The notes: generated by a model not told the origin, from the sequence alone. A stretch of DNA of 64,000 nt from an uncultured Lachnospiraceae bacterium (GCA_902786515.1 CADADA010000005.1:1-64000); one strand, 5' to 3'. Positions 15,100-24,189 are shown, counted from the stretch's first letter. Numbers and translations: made by a program.

Positions 15100-15267
15100 A
15101 ATGCCTCCTTTGGGACAAGTGGGACAACGTGGACAGCATTTCCTATATATTCCTTACGTGCGTATTTACAGTTTCTATACCTCTGTATTTATACCCATTC
15201 AGCTTTATATATAAATCTTGTCCACTTGTCCTATAAAGGGTTAAAAGTACTGTATTTAAGCCATTTG
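15100..15267 (-). other. Intergenic region with GGACAA repeats (candidate origin)
   Basis: A 168-base AT-rich non-coding gap between the primase/helicase and VRR-NUC genes. GGGACAA occurs twice 9 bases apart at its left end with a third TGGACAG, and two inverted copies (TTGTCC) lie at 15,218-15,231. More GGACA copies lie in the end of the primase gene. Repeats around an AT-rich core beside a VapE-type initiator would fit a phage replication origin. Confidence 0.35.
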
Positions 15268-17619
15268 TCAGTCGGACAACTCTTGGGACAGTCTTTCATA
15301 AACCCTCTGTCTTCCATAAATTTTCTGGTTCACTCGCTTACCGCTTTTCTCCCAACCATCGATTTTTAACATAATGGCTGCTATCGCATAAGAATCTGCG
15401 GTCTTGATGGTGGACAAACTATTGCCGAAACACTCACACCAAATCTCTGCATTACTTACTTGGGTACGAACCACAGTGCCTGCAGGTGCCCCACCGAAAT
15501 CATTACCGCTTAAGTAGTTCCTTCGGTCATAGGTACTCATCTCATCCCACTTTTCAGGAAGCGGAGTATTTAAGTATTCCTCCACAAGTCCCTGTCTTTC
15601 ATCGGTTTCCATTGCCTGACGTTGTTTGTCCACTGCTGTCTTGGCATCATCACCTTCCAGGTAGAGATTTTCTCCCTGCTCATACAGATAAATAGACTCT
15701 GCCCATATCTGGTCTACATCTTCTTTTGTCATCTGCCATGATTTTTTTATGGAGCTATCGCAAACATTCACTGGCCAGAATCGTCTGTTTCCTGTAATGT
15801 CACGAAGGAATCCACTCTCCGCATTGGTAGAACCGACAATGATACACTGCCTTGGATGGCTCTCCGTTACACGCCCATAAGACGGACGATAAATATCATC
15901 CGTACGGCTTAAGAATGATTTGATGGTTTCTATATCCACCTTCTTCATTCCTGCCATCTCACCAAGTTCCAGAATAAGAAATCCCTGCAGTTTCTCCGCT
16001 CCCGACTTATCCTTCATATCTGTAAGGGTAAGGCTGTCCGAGAACCACTTTCCTGCCAATTTGGAAAAGAAGGTAGACTTGCCAATTCCCTGCGTTCCTA
16101 TAAGGATCAATGCAGAATCAAACTTTGTTCCCGGATGGAAGGTTCTTGCGACTGCAGCTATCATGGTCTTTCTGGTAACTGCCCTTGTGTATGAGGTGTC
16201 CTCTGCACCAAAATAATCAATGAGCAGAGACTCCACTCTCGGCACCTTATCCCATTCCGGCAGAAACTTGAAATATTCTCTGACCGGATGGAAATGACGG
16301 TCTTCCACCACCTTGGTAAATGCCACATCATAATTTCTCGTAGAGAACACACCATAGCGGATATCAATGAGTGCTTTCATCTGTGCCATATCTGCATCTC
16401 GCCAGAAGAAGTTGTCAATCGGACGCTCCCACGGTACTTTTCCTGTAACCTCGATTCTTCCTGCCATTTCGTTAAATGCAATATTAGAAAAGTCAGAATC
16501 ATTCGTTAAAATGAGCATCAAATTCCACACGCTGTTTTCAAGCACCTCACTTTTCGACTGATATACGAGTTTCTTCTGCCAGTCCTTATCACTCTCATCG
16601 TCACTGACAAAATCCTCATCAAGCTGTGCCTGTTTTTCTTCCAAAGCAAGGAGCTTCACCTTATCCTGCTTCATTACAAAATCGCACATAGCGTTAAAGG
16701 ATGTCTTATCATCTCCAAACTTATGAAGGCGCACAATGTCAAAGGCATTGCAGAGTTTTAAGTATGCAGGATCTTTTGCATGGTGGCTGTAAACAAACTT
16801 GTCTTCCTTAATCTCCACACCCGGCATACTGCTGGATTCAATCAAGTGATATCTGTTTTCAATGCTTGTCGGTTCATACACATCAGACAAAAATTCCGCT
16901 AACGCAAGATGCACCGGATAATAGGCACGGTTGAACAAACCAACTACACCCTTCTTATCTAGTGGGTCTTCTACCTTTTTCACTGCAGTATCCTTTGCAG
17001 TTGTTTCCCTTGATGAGGTCGGAAGCTGCGTAGGGTCTGTCCACTCAGGATGAGCAGTCAATATATCATCCGGGTTCAGCCAGTCTTTATCTGTCTCCAA
17101 ACACAGATATTCTCCATTGCTTGGAGAACTTGGCCAGAACATGAGCTGGTTTGGCAGATAGGAGCATTCGTCAAAATAATCAATGCCAAGCATCTGTGCC
17201 AGATATCTTGCTACCGCAGCATACTCCTCTGGAGATACATCTCTTGTAAGTGGAAAGATAAATCTTGCCCTTGGATTTTCCGGTGTATGACCATGAGTGG
17301 TGTATGCGACTGCCGTATATGGAAGATCTAAAGTATCCAGATATCCCTTTGGCAGTGCATCTCCGTCCAGACTTATCATGGACCTCATCTCAACTGTATC
17401 AATTTTTCTTCTTCCGCCTTTAAGTCTTCCGCCGACAAAGCCGCCGTGGTCTTTCGCCACGGTCTTCTTTGCCCTTGAGAACTTTGCATATTCCTCCACT
17501 GACTCCACAGTACGGATGGTGGTTCTTAACTTATCCTTCAGTTCATCAAAAGTGATGGTCTTGTTGCTCCAGGTCTTAGCACTTACACTATTTCCATAAG
17601 CAATATTCAAATCACGCAT
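15268..17619 (-). CDS. PrimPol-VapE primase/helicase
   Basis: A 783-aa replication protein with two modules. Residues ~50-260 are an archaeo-eukaryotic primase-type domain (SLDGDALPKG with the metal-binding Asp pair, and HTPENPRARFIFPL with the conserved His). Residues ~420-720 are a virulence-associated-E SF3-like helicase with Walker A LIGTQGIGKSTFFSKL, Walker B LILELGEMAGM and sensor IIVGSTN. The C-terminus is a probable winged helix (VSNAEIWCECFG). It should prime and unwind the phage origin. The ATG abuts the next upstream gene, with GGAGG at 8 bases. Confidence 0.92.
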   Translation of the reverse strand: MRDLNIAYGNSVSAKTWSNKTITFDELKDKLRTTIRTVESVEEYAKFSRAKKTVAKDHGGFVGGRLKGGRRKIDTVEMRSMISLDGDALPKGYLDTLDLPYTAVAYTTHGHTPENPRARFIFPLTRDVSPEEYAAVARYLAQMLGIDYFDECSYLPNQLMFWPSSPSNGEYLCLETDKDWLNPDDILTAHPEWTDPTQLPTSSRETTAKDTAVKKVEDPLDKKGVVGLFNRAYYPVHLALAEFLSDVYEPTSIENRYHLIESSSMPGVEIKEDKFVYSHHAKDPAYLKLCNAFDIVRLHKFGDDKTSFNAMCDFVMKQDKVKLLALEEKQAQLDEDFVSDDESDKDWQKKLVYQSKSEVLENSVWNLMLILTNDSDFSNIAFNEMAGRIEVTGKVPWERPIDNFFWRDADMAQMKALIDIRYGVFSTRNYDVAFTKVVEDRHFHPVREYFKFLPEWDKVPRVESLLIDYFGAEDTSYTRAVTRKTMIAAVARTFHPGTKFDSALILIGTQGIGKSTFFSKLAGKWFSDSLTLTDMKDKSGAEKLQGFLILELGEMAGMKKVDIETIKSFLSRTDDIYRPSYGRVTESHPRQCIIVGSTNAESGFLRDITGNRRFWPVNVCDSSIKKSWQMTKEDVDQIWAESIYLYEQGENLYLEGDDAKTAVDKQRQAMETDERQGLVEEYLNTPLPEKWDEMSTYDRRNYLSGNDFGGAPAGTVVRTQVSNAEIWCECFGNSLSTIKTADSYAIAAIMLKIDGWEKSGKRVNQKIYGRQRVYERLSQELSD

Positions 17620-18227
17620 TATGAAAGCCTCCTTTTCATTCCGGGTGTCTGCCCATGTTCAAAGCGTACCTGTCTTGCCTTTTCTCTTGCACCAAGCACC
17701 TCTTTTGTCACAAAATCTGACTCCTTATATGTGCCATATTCCTGTGTAAGCATTGGAATATACTTCATCTCTTTATCAAATGAATCAAAGAATGAACGCT
17801 CTCTGCGATCTGCATAAGCAAACAGATATGGCTCTCCTGTTTCCGGGTGTATACCAAAGGTTACCTGTCCTTCATAATTTCCACCGCCGCCATCATCGGT
17901 TTCCTGACAAAAAATCATAATGTCATCATCCATCGGATCGCCAAAGCAGATCATTCCTGCCCACTCATCACTATGAGCACCGTTGGATATTTTCTTAATG
18001 GCTGTATCACCTTCCTCAGTTCCACGTATGCTTTTTCTCTTCACTTCGAAATAACAATGGAAATCAATCAGATAAAAGTCTGGAAGATACGGAGTGCCAT
18101 CACTTAACACAATTCCTTCCGGTTCATACTCCCAACGGATTCCCATGATATCAAAGAACACTGCCCACCTTGCTTCCAAGCGTGATCTGAACTTATATCC
18201 CTTATATTCTGTCTCGATTGCCTTCAT
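17619..18227 (-). CDS. PD-(D/E)XK nuclease-like phage protein (202 aa)
   Basis: The N-terminal half reads GYKFRSRLEARWAVFFDIMG, then WEYEPEGI and YLPDFYL, then YFEVKRKS, matching the E, D and E-x-K layout of Vsr/PD-(D/E)XK-fold nucleases (Glu18 region, PDFY Asp, EVK). The C-terminal half is variable. Such proteins are frequent next to phage VapE genes, but activity is not demonstrated that I know of. The ATG has GGAGGAGG 6 bases upstream, and the stop shares a base with the primase start, so they are coupled. Confidence 0.78.
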   Translation of the reverse strand: MKAIETEYKGYKFRSRLEARWAVFFDIMGIRWEYEPEGIVLSDGTPYLPDFYLIDFHCYFEVKRKSIRGTEEGDTAIKKISNGAHSDEWAGMICFGDPMDDDIMIFCQETDDGGGGNYEGQVTFGIHPETGEPYLFAYADRRERSFFDSFDKEMKYIPMLTQEYGTYKESDFVTKEVLGAREKARQVRFEHGQTPGMKRRLS

Positions 18228-18672
18228 CTTGTACCTCCTCCATTTCTTCTGTAAAATATCTGATCCTCATTCTTCTTTTTTCTGCAAGTGTAATCTCACG
18301 AGCCATGCCCTCTGAAATATTCTCACCAAACACCCATACCTCACTGCACTTACCTAAAAGCACATAGTTGATTGTATGAGTTGCCAGGTATCTTTCTTCC
18401 GGATTGTTGTCATCCATAAACTGCGGATACAACAAATGCGGTGCCATAGGGATTGCTTTATGATTCAGTGCAAACCTGCAATATTTCCTTGCCTTTTTTA
18501 TATTTCTGTCAACATCTCCACGAAACGGACTGCAGATATATACAAGAGGTCTGAATATTTCCTGGGAGTCGGCAGCTTTCCTTGCTGCCTTCTCCTCTTT
18601 GTCAATATTCGTCAATGCCTCATAGGTTGTAGGGTCTGCATACCCTTCTGCATTAAACTTATTTACTGACAT
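18202..18672 (-). CDS. DUF4406-like / nucleoside deoxyribosyltransferase-fold protein
   Basis: A 156-aa Rossmann-like protein. The core begins VYICSPFRGDVDRNI and continues ARKYCRFALNHKAIPMAPH, then CSEVWVFGENISEGMAREI. The S-P-x-R-G loop and the SEGMxxEI acid are those of the nucleoside 2-deoxyribosyltransferase-like superfamily. Phage members are suspected to act in nucleotide metabolism, but their substrates are unknown. The ATG follows GGAGG at 7 bases, and the end overlaps the nuclease-like gene by 26 bases. Confidence 0.75.
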   Translation of the reverse strand: MSVNKFNAEGYADPTTYEALTNIDKEEKAARKAADSQEIFRPLVYICSPFRGDVDRNIKKARKYCRFALNHKAIPMAPHLLYPQFMDDNNPEERYLATHTINYVLLGKCSEVWVFGENISEGMAREITLAEKRRMRIRYFTEEMEEVQDEGNRDRI

Positions 18673-19485
18673 CTATTCCACCTCCTGTTCCATAATTGGA
18701 AGAATGCCATCTTCCTTTAACAATCCATAGATGAACAAGCGACCCTTTTGTGTCCAGTAAGTATGCGGTCTTGAATGTGGCGTTCCATCACTTCCGTTAT
18801 AACTGTGTGTTTTAGTTGATGTATAACCCATCTCTGCATATTTCTGATAGAGAAGCCATATCTTCTTGCCCTGTCTGAACTGGACTCCCTTTTCATGGAG
18901 ATACTGGTTCATATGATTGGCAGTCCAGCCATAATCCTTTGCAATCACTGAAATGGCTACCAGGTCTTTGCAGTTCAAAACCACATCATAGTAACTTGCC
19001 TTTGGCTTCATTTCCGTAATCTGCTGATTCTGTACTGCAACCAACTGCTGCAATGCCTTATTGTTTTCTCTCTCCTGCTTTAATTCCATCAATGCTTGAA
19101 TCAGCATATCCGGATTAGCAAGCACCTCATCTACGGCATACAGTCCGTGTTTTCTGATTGCAGGAAGAACCTCTGAGGTTACCCAACGCTTGAACTTTTT
19201 CGCACCCGGCAGTTTGCTTCCAAGAATCAGAGAATATAAACCACTTTCATTAATCAATGCTGTTTTGCTCTGTCCGACAGGCACATTCCCATTTTGGGAA
19301 TCTGCTATGTCGAGCATCAAAAATGTTTTATCCTCTTCATCCACATGTGCAAGTACCGCCTTGCTTGCATTTGCATACCCCAAAATTTCCGCAACATCTC
19401 TTCCTACAAAATATGGCTCTCCATTCAGTGTCATTGTGCGGATAGAGCCAAACTCCGCGTTCTTAAAAATCTGTAATTCTTTCAT
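18673..19485 (-). CDS. Phage antirepressor (Bro-N and KilAC)
   Basis: A 270-aa two-domain protein. Residues 1-110 are a BRO-N DNA-binding domain (IRTMTLNGEPYFVGRDVAEI, then SGLYSLILGSKLPGAKKF). Residues ~150-265 are a KilAC/ANT domain (AISVIAKDYGWTANHMNQYL, then YWTQKGRLFIYGLL). Such proteins relieve repression during induction. Of a TTG and an adjacent ATG, the ATG is taken because AAGGAGG is 10 bases upstream. It lies behind a terminator whose T-tract runs into its ribosome site, so its expression may depend on read-through. Confidence 0.92.
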   Translation of the reverse strand: MKELQIFKNAEFGSIRTMTLNGEPYFVGRDVAEILGYANASKAVLAHVDEEDKTFLMLDIADSQNGNVPVGQSKTALINESGLYSLILGSKLPGAKKFKRWVTSEVLPAIRKHGLYAVDEVLANPDMLIQALMELKQERENNKALQQLVAVQNQQITEMKPKASYYDVVLNCKDLVAISVIAKDYGWTANHMNQYLHEKGVQFRQGKKIWLLYQKYAEMGYTSTKTHSYNGSDGTPHSRPHTYWTQKGRLFIYGLLKEDGILPIMEQEVE

Positions 19486-19502
19486 CAAAAAGAACCTCCT
19501 TA

Positions 19503-19542
19503 AAATAAAATAGACAGAAGGGAAACTGTAACCTTCTGTCTA
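19503..19542 (-). terminator. Terminator between DNA polymerase and antirepressor
   Basis: A perfect 11-bp stem TAGACAGAAGG/CCTTCTGTCTA with a 10-base loop, followed on the minus strand by TTTTATTTTAAGGAGG. The T-tract merges with the antirepressor ribosome binding site. Confidence 0.8.
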
Positions 19543-19578
19543 TAAGCAAGAGATTCTTTCAAATCGAACCCCCGATAT

Positions 19579-21561
19579 TTAGTCTTTTTTATAAAAATCA
19601 CATTCGTACCCATCCGCACGGAGAAGTATCCCTTCTATCCAAGGCGGCGTTCTTCCCATCTGTTCACAGATAACATCGAGCGAAACTCTCTTGTCACATT
19701 CAATAATCAGTTCATCATGCACATGCCCACAGATAAAACAGTGGGATAATGTTCGGATGGCATACATCAAAATATCCCTGCTGATTGCCTGGACAATATT
19801 CTCCACAAACTTTGGACCATAACTTTCAATCCTCTCCCATTTCTTTGTGCCGCCGACACCTTCATATGTCACAGATTCACTTCCAAATATGTTAGTTCCC
19901 ATTCTTGGTTTCACATATGAAAGCGTTCTGCCGCTTGGCAGTCCGATAAAGAGCATCCCGCTTCTGCAGGAAAAACTGATATTTCCAATCTTTGACGGCA
20001 TCTTTTCTTTTACTGCCTTTTTCACAGCGCGGTCTACTTCCCACCAGAACTTTACAATATTCGGATTTGCTGATCTCCACATATCAACAAGTGGCTGAAG
20101 TTCCTCTTCCTCCAGTCCCATCTGCAAGGCTCCCATCGACTTCAAAGCACCAACCGAACCACCATAACCAAGAGCCAGTTCTGCAATCTTGCCTTTTTGC
20201 CTTAAATGAGCATTTTGTCCATGCTTTTCCACAGGAACATGAAACATCTGACTTGCGGATGCACAATAGATGTCACCACCGCTTGCAAAGACATCTGCTC
20301 TCCATGTCTCTCCTGCCAAATGCGAAAGCACCCTAGCTTCAATAGCAGAAAAGTCAGATACAATAAATTTCATTCCATCTCTTGGGACAAATGCTGTACG
20401 GATTAACTGTGATAATGTATCCGGCACATCATCGTAAAGCATGGTCATTGCATCATAATCTCCAGCTTTTACAAGTGACCTTGCCTCCGCTAAATCAGAA
20501 ATGTGGTTCTGAGGCAGATTCTGCAATTGGATGAGTCTGCCTGCCCACCTTCCACTTCTGTTGGCCCCATAAAACTGAAACATTCCCCTTGCTCTTCCAT
20601 CTCTGCAGATGGCATTCTCCATTGCCTGGTATTTCTTTACAGATGATTTTGCAAGTTGCTGACGAAGGGTAAGAACTGTCTTTAATGGTTCCGGTGCTGT
20701 ATTTAATACCTCTGCCACTTCCTTCTTTCCGAGGCTCTCCATCTCAAGTCCATTGTCAGAAAGCCACTGTTTCATCTGCTGTACAGAGTTAGGATTATCA
20801 AGTCCTGTTAGTTCCTGCATCTTATCTGACAGCAAGGCTTTTGACTTTACATCAAAGGCTATCGCATTCTTAACAACTGCCATATCAAGTGCAATGCCTC
20901 TGTCATTGATTTCCTGGTCCATGTGATATTCTTCCCATACAAAATCAGGAACAGGAAATTTATGAAGTTTCTCCTGGATGGCCATCTCCACTTCAACATC
21001 TCGTTTATTATATTTTTTGAACATCTCCCACTTAGTGCTATCATGCTGTGGCAGATTTCTGGTTCTTCCGCCATTCACCTTCGTAGGCTTACATGGAACA
21101 CAAAAATATCGTATGAGGTCTTTTCCTTCTGTCAGTTTTTGTTCTTCCAGACCTAAAACCGCACCTGCTCCTGCAAGGGATAATGGCAGTCCCATGTATG
21201 CAGACCAAATCATAGAACATCTCCATGATGACGGATCAAGATAATCTCCCACTGTATCTTCATTAATGCTGTAGGATATGAAGTCCTTTTCATAGTGTTT
21301 TCCTAGGTATTCCGACAAGCACACCCTCTCGAAAGAAGCATTAAATGCCCACTTGATTACTCTTTCATCCGTCAGAGCCTTTATGATTTCTTTTGGTATT
21401 TTCTCGCCCTGTGCAAGGTCTATTACAATAACCTCTCCGCCATCTACCGAATATCCAAATAATAATATTTCAAAGTTCTCGGACTGCGCATATTTATATA
21501 CACCACATTTCTGCAAGTCCACATCACTGTAAGTTTCCAAATCAATACTAATTGTTTTCAT
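19579..21561 (-). CDS. Phage DNA polymerase (family A)
   Basis: A 660-aa replicative polymerase of the short phage family A type. The N-terminal 3'-5' exonuclease has SIDLETYSD (the DxE pair). The polymerase has motif A FIVSDFSAIEARVLSHLAG, motif B RQKGKIAELALGYGG with the conserved Arg and Lys, and motif C CGHVHDELIIEC (HDE). There is no 5' nuclease domain, as expected for phage enzymes. The ATG has AGGAG 8 bases upstream. It is flanked by terminators on both sides, so it may form a separately controlled unit or rely on antitermination. Confidence 0.95.
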   Translation of the reverse strand: MKTISIDLETYSDVDLQKCGVYKYAQSENFEILLFGYSVDGGEVIVIDLAQGEKIPKEIIKALTDERVIKWAFNASFERVCLSEYLGKHYEKDFISYSINEDTVGDYLDPSSWRCSMIWSAYMGLPLSLAGAGAVLGLEEQKLTEGKDLIRYFCVPCKPTKVNGGRTRNLPQHDSTKWEMFKKYNKRDVEVEMAIQEKLHKFPVPDFVWEEYHMDQEINDRGIALDMAVVKNAIAFDVKSKALLSDKMQELTGLDNPNSVQQMKQWLSDNGLEMESLGKKEVAEVLNTAPEPLKTVLTLRQQLAKSSVKKYQAMENAICRDGRARGMFQFYGANRSGRWAGRLIQLQNLPQNHISDLAEARSLVKAGDYDAMTMLYDDVPDTLSQLIRTAFVPRDGMKFIVSDFSAIEARVLSHLAGETWRADVFASGGDIYCASASQMFHVPVEKHGQNAHLRQKGKIAELALGYGGSVGALKSMGALQMGLEEEELQPLVDMWRSANPNIVKFWWEVDRAVKKAVKEKMPSKIGNISFSCRSGMLFIGLPSGRTLSYVKPRMGTNIFGSESVTYEGVGGTKKWERIESYGPKFVENIVQAISRDILMYAIRTLSHCFICGHVHDELIIECDKRVSLDVICEQMGRTPPWIEGILLRADGYECDFYKKD

Positions 21562-21576
21562 CTGATCACGCTCCTA

Positions 21577-21611
21577 ACAAAAAGTGGCAGTGCAACGAAT
21601 CACACTGCCAC
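21577..21611 (-). terminator. Terminator upstream of DNA polymerase
   Basis: A 9-bp GC-rich stem GTGGCAGTG/CACTGCCAC with a 10-base loop, then TTTTTGTT on the minus strand. It begins 8 bases after the stop of the small membrane protein gene. Confidence 0.78.
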
Positions 21612-21618
21612 AGATATT

Positions 21619-21801
21619 TTACTGTTCCTCTGATTTTTTCTTAAATAAGTTAGGGAACAGCCACTGAACCAGTCTTTTCATGATTCTGAAGAACCACTTC
21701 CATATAGCCACAAGACCAAAAATCCAAAAAGATGCTGTGATTCCCAGTAATGTTCCTCTGATTGATGCATCAATTAATGCATTTAATGTATCCATTGTCA
21801 T
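21619..21801 (-). CDS. Small single-pass membrane protein (60 aa)
   Basis: The sequence has a hydrophobic segment (LLGITASFWIFGLVAIWKWF) followed by a strongly basic tail (RIMKRLVQW and LFKKKSEEQ), so it should lie in the membrane with the C-terminus inside. AAAGGTGG precedes the ATG at 6 bases and a clean terminator follows the stop, both supporting a real gene. It sits between DUF2815 and DNA polymerase. Possible roles such as membrane anchoring of replication or exclusion are guesses. Confidence 0.6.
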   Translation of the reverse strand: MTMDTLNALIDASIRGTLLGITASFWIFGLVAIWKWFFRIMKRLVQWLFPNLFKKKSEEQ

Positions 21802-21859
21802 AAATTGCCACCTTTCTGGCGGCAGGCTTATCCCACCGCCACCATTGTCATTATTTGTC

Positions 21860-22423
21860 TTAGCTTAAGAAGTCTTCGTCCTCGTCTGTTGCAAAGTCAT
21901 CCTCTGCTCTTGACTTACCACCAAGCGGCTCTCCGTCCTTAATCTTCTGAAGATTATTAAGACCACAGGCAATACCCTTGTTACCATTAGAGTTGAATGC
22001 ATAGAGATTGATAGATGCTCTGCCATACACACCACTGTAGACCTCACTGCGGTCAATGATGGTATTTCTGTCTGCATCCACGATACCTGGTGCTGTCGCA
22101 GAATTTGCATTGATGAAGTAGCTGTTGGCATAAGCCTCATCGTCCGGACGCTCCAAATCTCCATCACGAAGAGGAGTCTTAAGTACAGAGAGTGCAGGCA
22201 CGGTCTTGCCATTGCCCTTAAGTTTGCTCTGACCTTCTTCATATGCAGCCTGAATTGCCTTCTTGATCTTCTCAACAGTTACCTTATCTGACTTAGGGAT
22301 GATAAGGCTGACACTGTACTTTGGTGTACCGCCATTGATTGACTTAGGCTCCCAGACATTTGCGTAGCTCCATCTTGTGTCAGGACCTGTGATTACCTTC
22401 ATTGGATTACTAAAATTTGCCAT
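21860..22423 (-). CDS. DUF2815 protein, probable ssDNA-binding protein
   Basis: A 187-aa protein of the DUF2815 family, a set of phage proteins that stand where single-strand-binding proteins normally do. Family-typical features are MANFSNPMKVITGPDTRWSY, the GGTPKYSVSLIIPKSD strand, and the acidic tail ending DEDEDFLS, like an SSB tail for recruiting partners. The ATG follows TAGGAGG at 8 bases, so a 43-codon in-frame extension is rejected. It is 13 bases after DUF2800, the usual partner. Confidence 0.9.
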   Translation of the reverse strand: MANFSNPMKVITGPDTRWSYANVWEPKSINGGTPKYSVSLIIPKSDKVTVEKIKKAIQAAYEEGQSKLKGNGKTVPALSVLKTPLRDGDLERPDDEAYANSYFINANSATAPGIVDADRNTIIDRSEVYSGVYGRASINLYAFNSNGNKGIACGLNNLQKIKDGEPLGGKSRAEDDFATDEDEDFLS

Positions 22424-22436
22424 AATAAAATTCCTC

Positions 22437-23558
22437 CTAATTTTCACTAAAATCTTCTTTTGCTGTATTGATTGCCGGACGCTTGTCACTCTCCGGCACG
22501 AGTGTCGGCTTGCCCTGTGGCTTATAGACATATGCCCCAAGCAGTTCTTCAAACTTCTTTTTACCGAGTACCGATGTCATTGCTGTAATGCCGAGTAACT
22601 TTTTCTCATATGGGTCTTTCCCTGCATTCTTGACTACTTCCGCTACAGCATCTTCATCTGTATACTTACGGTTGGAACGACCCTCGACTACCTTAAAGCC
22701 ATCGTAGTGTGTTCCGCTGACTGCCTGCTGCAGAGCATACTCTTTCACATCTGTTGCCCATGCCACAAGTTCATCTGCCTTAGTTAAAATGACTGCGATT
22801 TCTGCCTCTTCCAAAGTGGCAGGCATCTCAAAGTCATACTTGGCCATTTCCATGTTGTATTCCATTCTCTTTCTGCAGGTTGCTTTGACCTTACAGAACT
22901 GACAATGGCTTCCTGCCTTAAACTCTCCCTCACCGTCAAATGCAAGCTTTGCGGTTGGTGCAAGTACTGTCTCCGCCCAGAAATACAAATCCTCTTTCTC
23001 CATAACAAAGGTACTGATATTTTCCCTTCGTGGCTGAAAGATTGTCATTGACACTTCATTGATGTCATAAATTCCATCAAACAGATTCAACGCTCCAAGT
23101 GCATAGCACATCATCTGAGGATTGTTATCTGCCGAAACTTCCACACCTTTTCCGTGCTTATAGTCAATAACATGAAGTGTTCCATCACCGATAATTACGC
23201 AGTCACCTGTGCCAAATCCCTCCGGAACATACTGTGAAAAATCAAGTCTCTGTTCTATCAGAACAACCGGATCTTTACATGTCTGCTTTACTTCCTCTAC
23301 TACCGAAGAACAAAATGTGGCATACTCGTCTGAACACTGCTCCATTTCTTCATCGTAGTAAGACAGGTTCTTTGTCGGATTTCTGGTTTTCATACCGATC
23401 GCCTTCTTCAGCTTATACTCACAAAGAGTATGAGCATCCGTTCCTTGAAGGGCATATTCACTTGCCGTATCTTCCTTATCTGCACAAAGCCTTGCTGACG
23501 GAGGACAGGATAACCATCTGTGACTGGCTGATGCAGAAAGTATTGCATGTGCCGCCAT
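22437..23558 (-). CDS. DUF2800 RecB-like nuclease
   Basis: A 373-aa PD-(D/E)XK exonuclease family protein. It has HAILSASASHRWLSCPPSAR at the start, then GTGDCVIIGDGTLHVIDYKHGKGV carrying the D and D-x-K catalytic residues, and four cysteines (Cys near HCQFCKVKATC) that may form an iron-sulfur cluster as in Cas4/AddB-type nucleases. With DUF2815 it likely forms the phage recombination pair. The ATG has GGAGG 7 bases upstream, and its first base is shared with the stop of the preceding gene. Confidence 0.9.
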   Translation of the reverse strand: MAAHAILSASASHRWLSCPPSARLCADKEDTASEYALQGTDAHTLCEYKLKKAIGMKTRNPTKNLSYYDEEMEQCSDEYATFCSSVVEEVKQTCKDPVVLIEQRLDFSQYVPEGFGTGDCVIIGDGTLHVIDYKHGKGVEVSADNNPQMMCYALGALNLFDGIYDINEVSMTIFQPRRENISTFVMEKEDLYFWAETVLAPTAKLAFDGEGEFKAGSHCQFCKVKATCRKRMEYNMEMAKYDFEMPATLEEAEIAVILTKADELVAWATDVKEYALQQAVSGTHYDGFKVVEGRSNRKYTDEDAVAEVVKNAGKDPYEKKLLGITAMTSVLGKKKFEELLGAYVYKPQGKPTLVPESDKRPAINTAKEDFSEN

Positions 23559-23905
23559 CAGATCACCTCCACCTTTGCAAGCAGTGCTTCATACTGTGCA
23601 GGTTCGATATCAGATAGCTTCTCGACACCAAACTCTGTAAGAATTGCCTTCACTTCTGCTGTGTGACCCTCTCTTGACTTTGTAGCCAGAACTGCTCTGA
23701 CTTCCTCAAAAGTAAGTTCTTTCTTTTCTTCCTTCTTTGGCTGTTTTTCCTCAATCTGCTTTGGCTCCTCTGCTTCGACCACTGCTGCCGTAGTATCTAC
23801 AGTCAGGACGGTATCGTTGTAAGTTTCAGCGATTGCCTCCACCACATCTGCAAGAGAACGCATCAGCTTTGCAGCATCAAGGAGTAACTTGTACTTGTTT
23901 GTCAT
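23558..23905 (-). CDS. Phage hypothetical protein with charged linker (115 aa)
   Basis: The first ~40 residues form a helix (LLLDAAKLMRSLADVVEAIA). A Lys/Glu/Pro-rich linker follows, then a C-terminal ~45-residue helical domain (LTFEEVRAVLATKSREGHTA, then VKAILTEFGVEKLSDIE). Such proteins, sometimes labelled rRNA-biogenesis Rrp5-like in error, stand upstream of DUF2800/DUF2815. The C-terminal part may bind DNA or a replication partner. The ATG follows AAGGAGG at 7 bases. Function unknown. Confidence 0.75.
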   Translation of the reverse strand: MTNKYKLLLDAAKLMRSLADVVEAIAETYNDTVLTVDTTAAVVEAEEPKQIEEKQPKKEEKKELTFEEVRAVLATKSREGHTAEVKAILTEFGVEKLSDIEPAQYEALLAKVEVI

Positions 23906-24099
23906 GATTTTCCTCCTTCTCTCATCTCATGAATCTCAACGGTCTGAACAGAATCTCCGGGTGATAGGACAAGGACACTGACCTTCTGTCCAAAAAGGAA
24001 ATCAAGCACTTTCTTACGAATATGCATTGTTCCGCCCTTCACTACCTGAGTTCTGGAACCATCTGGTTTTGCAATGTTGATACAAACTTTGTGTTTCAT
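23902..24099 (-). CDS. Small phage protein (65 aa)
   Basis: A 65-aa beta-rich protein starting MKHKVCINIAKPDGSRTQVV, with a short basic helix (HIRKKVLDFLFG) and a final VLVLSPGDSVQTVEIHE. The ATG has AAGGAGTC 8 bases upstream; an in-frame start 17 codons earlier lacks a site. It overlaps the next gene by four bases (ATGA), so it is coupled to the DUF2800 unit. No family recognised. Confidence 0.65.
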   Translation of the reverse strand: MKHKVCINIAKPDGSRTQVVKGGTMHIRKKVLDFLFGQKVSVLVLSPGDSVQTVEIHEMREGGKS

Positions 24100-24150
24100 T
24101 GCTGTGACTCCTTTCCGAGTGGCTTTTGTCGCCCCTCTGTCCATATACAA

Positions 24151-24181
24151 GAAATGAGGAGGAATCGAACCCCCTCATTTC
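24151..24181 (-). terminator. Strong hairpin after sigma-like gene
   Basis: A 12-bp stem GAAATGAGGGGG/CCTCCTCATTTC (one G-U) with a 7-base TTCGATT loop, 8 bases after the gene stop. Only a weak T-run follows, so it may pause transcription or protect the RNA. Confidence 0.5.
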
Positions 24182-24189
24182 CGAAAAAT

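Noticed and set aside
24151..24181. tRNA gene suggested by GGGGGTTCGATTCCTCC
   Set aside because: No acceptor, D or anticodon arms at the right distances; the sequence folds as one simple hairpin.
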